This document shows, piece after piece, positions 4,544 to 6,859 of a stretch of DNA of 6,859 bases (the stretch's first letter is position 1; each line of letters starts with the position of its first letter). A model generated the notes under the pieces. It had not been told where the DNA came from. It did no database searches and saw only the letters and a list, made by a program, of their open reading frames with translations. The position numbers and the translations under genes were made by a program. Origin of the DNA: Nocardioidaceae bacterium UBA4001 (GTDB lineage: Bacteria; Actinomycetota; Actinomycetes; Propionibacteriales; Nocardioidaceae); the NCBI GenBank assembly GCA_002384855.1, contig DGBP01000035.1, positions 1-6,859 of the forward strand, written 5' to 3'.

Positions 4544-6859
4544 ATGGAGCTGCGGCGTGCGGTCGAAGCACTGGTGCCGGGCACGGTGACGGATCGAGTT
4601 TCCGCGAGGCTGGCCAGCGCCCACGACGCCTCGCACTACCTGCTCGTGCCGGAGCTGGTGGTCACCGCGGCCGATGCCGAGCACGTGGCGGAGCTCGTCC
4701 GAGCATGCAGTGCCCTGGGCCAGCCGCTGACCTTCCGCGCAGGTGGGACGAGTCTGAGTGGTCAGGCGGTCTCCGACGGCGTCCTGGTCGACACCCGCAA
4801 GCACTTCCGCGGCATCACGGTGCTCGACGGCGGCGCCCGGGTCAGGGTCCAGCCCGGTGCCACCGTCCGGGCGGTGAACGCGCGACTCGCGCCGCACGGC
4901 ACGAGACTCGGTCCTGATCCGGCGAGCGAGGCAGCCTGCACGGTGGGGGGAGTGGTCGCCAACAACTCCAGCGGTATGGCGTGCGGCACCGAGCTGAACA
5001 CGTATCGCACGTTGGAGTCGGCCGTGCTGGTCCTTCCCAGCGGCACGGTGATGGACACCGGCCGGGGCGACGCTGATCAGCGGCTCGCCGAGCTCGAGCC
5101 TGGGCTGCATCGCGGACTGCTCACACTTCGCGACCGGGTCAGGTCGAACCCCGCCTCGGTACGGGTGATCGAACAGCAGTTCGTCTTGAAGAACACCATG
5201 GGCTACGGCGTCAACGCCTTCATCGACTTCGACCGCGCCGTCGACATCCTCCTGCACCTCGTCGTCGGCAGCGAGGGAACTCTGGCGTTCGTCGCCGAGG
5301 CCACCTTCCGCACCGTGCCGATCCGTCCCCACCAGGCGACCGGCCTCATCGTCTTCGACGATCTCCACCGGGCGACCAGTGCGCTGCCCGACCTTGTGGA
5401 GGCCGGCTTCGCGACCATCGAGCTGATGGATGCGACGTCGCTGCTGGTGTGCCAGACCGATCCGCGCGCCGACGTACGTCTGCGAAGCCTCGAGGTCGAT
5501 GCGCACGCAGCACTGCTGTTGGAACACCAGGAGGACGACGCCCCGGCGCTGGAAGCCCGGGTCCGCGACAGCGCAGCACTGTTCAGCAACCTGCCACTCA
5601 CCGTGCCCGCGGAGCTGACGACCTCGGCCGGTGAGCGCGCGGCGCTGTGGCATCTGCGCAAGGGCCTCTACGCGACCGTCGCCGGCAACAGGCCCAGCGG
5701 CACCACCGCGTTGCTCGAGGACATCGCCGTGCCGGTTCCGCTGTTGGCCGACGTCTGCGAGGCGTTGAGTGCGATGTTCTCCCGGCATCGCTACGAGGAC
5801 AGTGTGATCTTCGGCCACGCCAAGGACGGCAACATCCACTTCCTGCTCAACGAGCGGTTCGACCAGGCGGGCATGCTGGACCGCTACCTGGCGTTCACCG
5901 ACGAGATGGTGGACCTGGTCCTGGGTGCAGGGGGGACGCTGAAGGCCGAGCACGGGACCGGCCGGATCATGGCCCCATTCGTACGTCGCCAGTACGGCGA
6001 TGAGCTGTACGACGTGATGGTGCAGGTGAAACGACTCTGCGATCCGCACGGCATCTTGAACCCGGGCGTCGTGATCAGCGAGGACCCGCAGGCACACGTG
6101 AGCAACCTCAAGACCACGCCCACCGTGGAGCCGGAGGTGGACCGGTGTGTCGAGTGCGGCTTCTGCGAGCCGGTCTGCCCGAGCAAGGACCTGACGCTGA
6201 CCCCGCGGAACCGGATCGTGCTGCGTCGCGAGATCGCCAGAGCCAGGCAGCGGGCGGACGACGCGCTCGTGGCGGAGCTCGAGGCGGACTACACCTATGC
6301 GGGCATCGACACGTGCGCCGTGGATGGAATGTGCCAGACCGCCTGCCCGGTGCTCATCGACACAGGCGCGTTGACGACGCGGCTGAGGGCCGACCGGCAG
6401 AACGGGACAACGAGGCTGGCGTGGGGGCTGGCGGCCCGACAGTGGAAGGGCGCGACCCGTCTGGCGTCGCTGGCGCTGAGCTCCGCAGCCCGTATGCCGG
6501 CCGCCCTGCCGATGAAGGGCAGTGCAGCCGCACGCCGCGCGCTGGACGAGGAGCACGTGCCTGCCTGGACACCGGACCTTCCCCGCGGCGGCCAACCGCG
6601 TAGCCGTCTCGCCGCCGCGGCGCTGGAGCCTGTCGTCGTGCACTTCCCCGCGTGCGTCGGATCGATGTTCGGGCCGGCCGACGGGACCGGCTCCGGCGCG
6701 GCCGCCGCCTTCGCAGAGCTGAGTCGCCGTGCGGGTGTGGGGGTCACGATGCCGCCGCAGATCGACGGGCTGTGCTGCGGCACACCATGGAAGTCCAAAG
6801 GACTCGTCGACGGCCACGATGCGATGCGAGCACGGGTCCTGGATCTCTGCTTGAGTGCA
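4544..6859 (+). CDS. FAD / 4Fe-4S / CCG-domain fusion dehydrogenase, D-lactate dehydrogenase-like (3' end cut by window)
   Basis: The frame is open for 772 codons and runs off the right edge. Relatives of this build are roughly 930-970 aa, so perhaps 160-200 residues are missing. It should oxidise a 2-hydroxyacid (D-lactate is most likely; D-2-hydroxyglutarate or glycolate are possible) and pass electrons through Fe-S centres to a quinone or another carrier at the membrane. Domains in order: a GlcD/PCMH-type FAD-binding domain (about 30-260) with RAGGTSLSGQ (65-74), NNSSG (140-144) and GSEGTL (242-247); a FAD-oxidase C-terminal domain (about 265-505) with GHAKDGNIH (424-432) and EHGTGR (469-474), whose H425, H432 and E469 match the metal ligands of D-2-hydroxyglutarate dehydrogenases; a ferredoxin-like domain with C535, C538, C541, C545 and a second set C591, C597, C601; and a GlpC/LldE-like cysteine-rich domain with C704 and CCG 744-746. 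No signal peptide or membrane helix is seen. The ATG has a good ribosome binding site. The family call is firm; the substrate is inferred. Confidence 0.95.
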   Translation, partial: MELRRAVEALVPGTVTDRVSARLASAHDASHYLLVPELVVTAADAEHVAELVRACSALGQPLTFRAGGTSLSGQAVSDGVLVDTRKHFRGITVLDGGARVRVQPGATVRAVNARLAPHGTRLGPDPASEAACTVGGVVANNSSGMACGTELNTYRTLESAVLVLPSGTVMDTGRGDADQRLAELEPGLHRGLLTLRDRVRSNPASVRVIEQQFVLKNTMGYGVNAFIDFDRAVDILLHLVVGSEGTLAFVAEATFRTVPIRPHQATGLIVFDDLHRATSALPDLVEAGFATIELMDATSLLVCQTDPRADVRLRSLEVDAHAALLLEHQEDDAPALEARVRDSAALFSNLPLTVPAELTTSAGERAALWHLRKGLYATVAGNRPSGTTALLEDIAVPVPLLADVCEALSAMFSRHRYEDSVIFGHAKDGNIHFLLNERFDQAGMLDRYLAFTDEMVDLVLGAGGTLKAEHGTGRIMAPFVRRQYGDELYDVMVQVKRLCDPHGILNPGVVISEDPQAHVSNLKTTPTVEPEVDRCVECGFCEPVCPSKDLTLTPRNRIVLRREIARARQRADDALVAELEADYTYAGIDTCAVDGMCQTACPVLIDTGALTTRLRADRQNGTTRLAWGLAARQWKGATRLASLALSSAARMPAALPMKGSAAARRALDEEHVPAWTPDLPRGGQPRSRLAAAALEPVVVHFPACVGSMFGPADGTGSGAAAAFAELSRRAGVGVTMPPQIDGLCCGTPWKSKGLVDGHDAMRARVLDLCLSA

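Noticed and set aside
4391..6817. An 808-codon open frame on the minus strand opposite the oxidoreductase
   Set aside because: Its codons are in register with the sense codons, so it stays open simply because the sense gene uses no TTA, CTA or TCA codons there, as expected at high GC. Its translation has no recognisable motifs, while the plus strand shows FAD, Fe-S and CCG motifs throughout.

Overview
The window is about 70% G+C with strongly G/C-biased third codon positions, a GTG start and weak Shine-Dalgarno signals. This suggests a high-GC actinobacterium. The protein styles would fit Nocardioides- or Streptomyces-like lineages, but the genus is a guess. No mobile element, tRNA, rRNA or CRISPR array was seen.

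All three genes lie on the plus strand. (1) At 118-3675 is a single-chain ABC exporter of 1185 aa built as TMD-NBD-TMD-NBD. Its two nucleotide-binding domains are asymmetric: NBD1 keeps the canonical Walker A, Walker B and H-loop residues but has an altered signature, while NBD2 has a canonical LSGGQ but lacks the catalytic Glu, the H-loop His and the A-loop aromatic. This is a fused version of the 'one consensus site plus one degenerate site' exporters. (2) At 3882-4460 is a short soluble acyltransferase of the PlsC/LPLAT superfamily (192 aa) with HX4D and EGTR motifs. (3) From 4544 off the right edge runs a large FAD / iron-sulfur / cysteine-rich (CCG) fusion oxidoreductase of the D-lactate dehydrogenase (Dld-II-like) or 2-hydroxyacid dehydrogenase type. 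It is open for 772 codons with no stop in the window.

Between genes, positions 1-117 hold two adjacent GC-rich hairpins that could end an upstream gene, followed by a -10-like TAGCGT just before the ABC start. The 206-base gap after the ABC gene starts with an 8-bp perfect hairpin three bases past the stop. A second, longer-range inverted repeat shares five bases with it, so the two folds exclude each other. The gap ends in another TAGCGT, placed so that transcription would begin at or next to the acyltransferase GTG (probable leaderless mRNA). The 83-base gap before the oxidoreductase has a TAnnnT box and a purine-rich ribosome binding site.

The spacing and separate promoter-like sites suggest three independently transcribed genes rather than one tight operon. 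An exporter beside an acyltransferase could hint at envelope lipid work, but nothing in the sequence proves a functional link. I see no clear evidence of a wholly new system. The most distinctive points are the asymmetric fused transporter and the two probable leaderless or near-leaderless starts.
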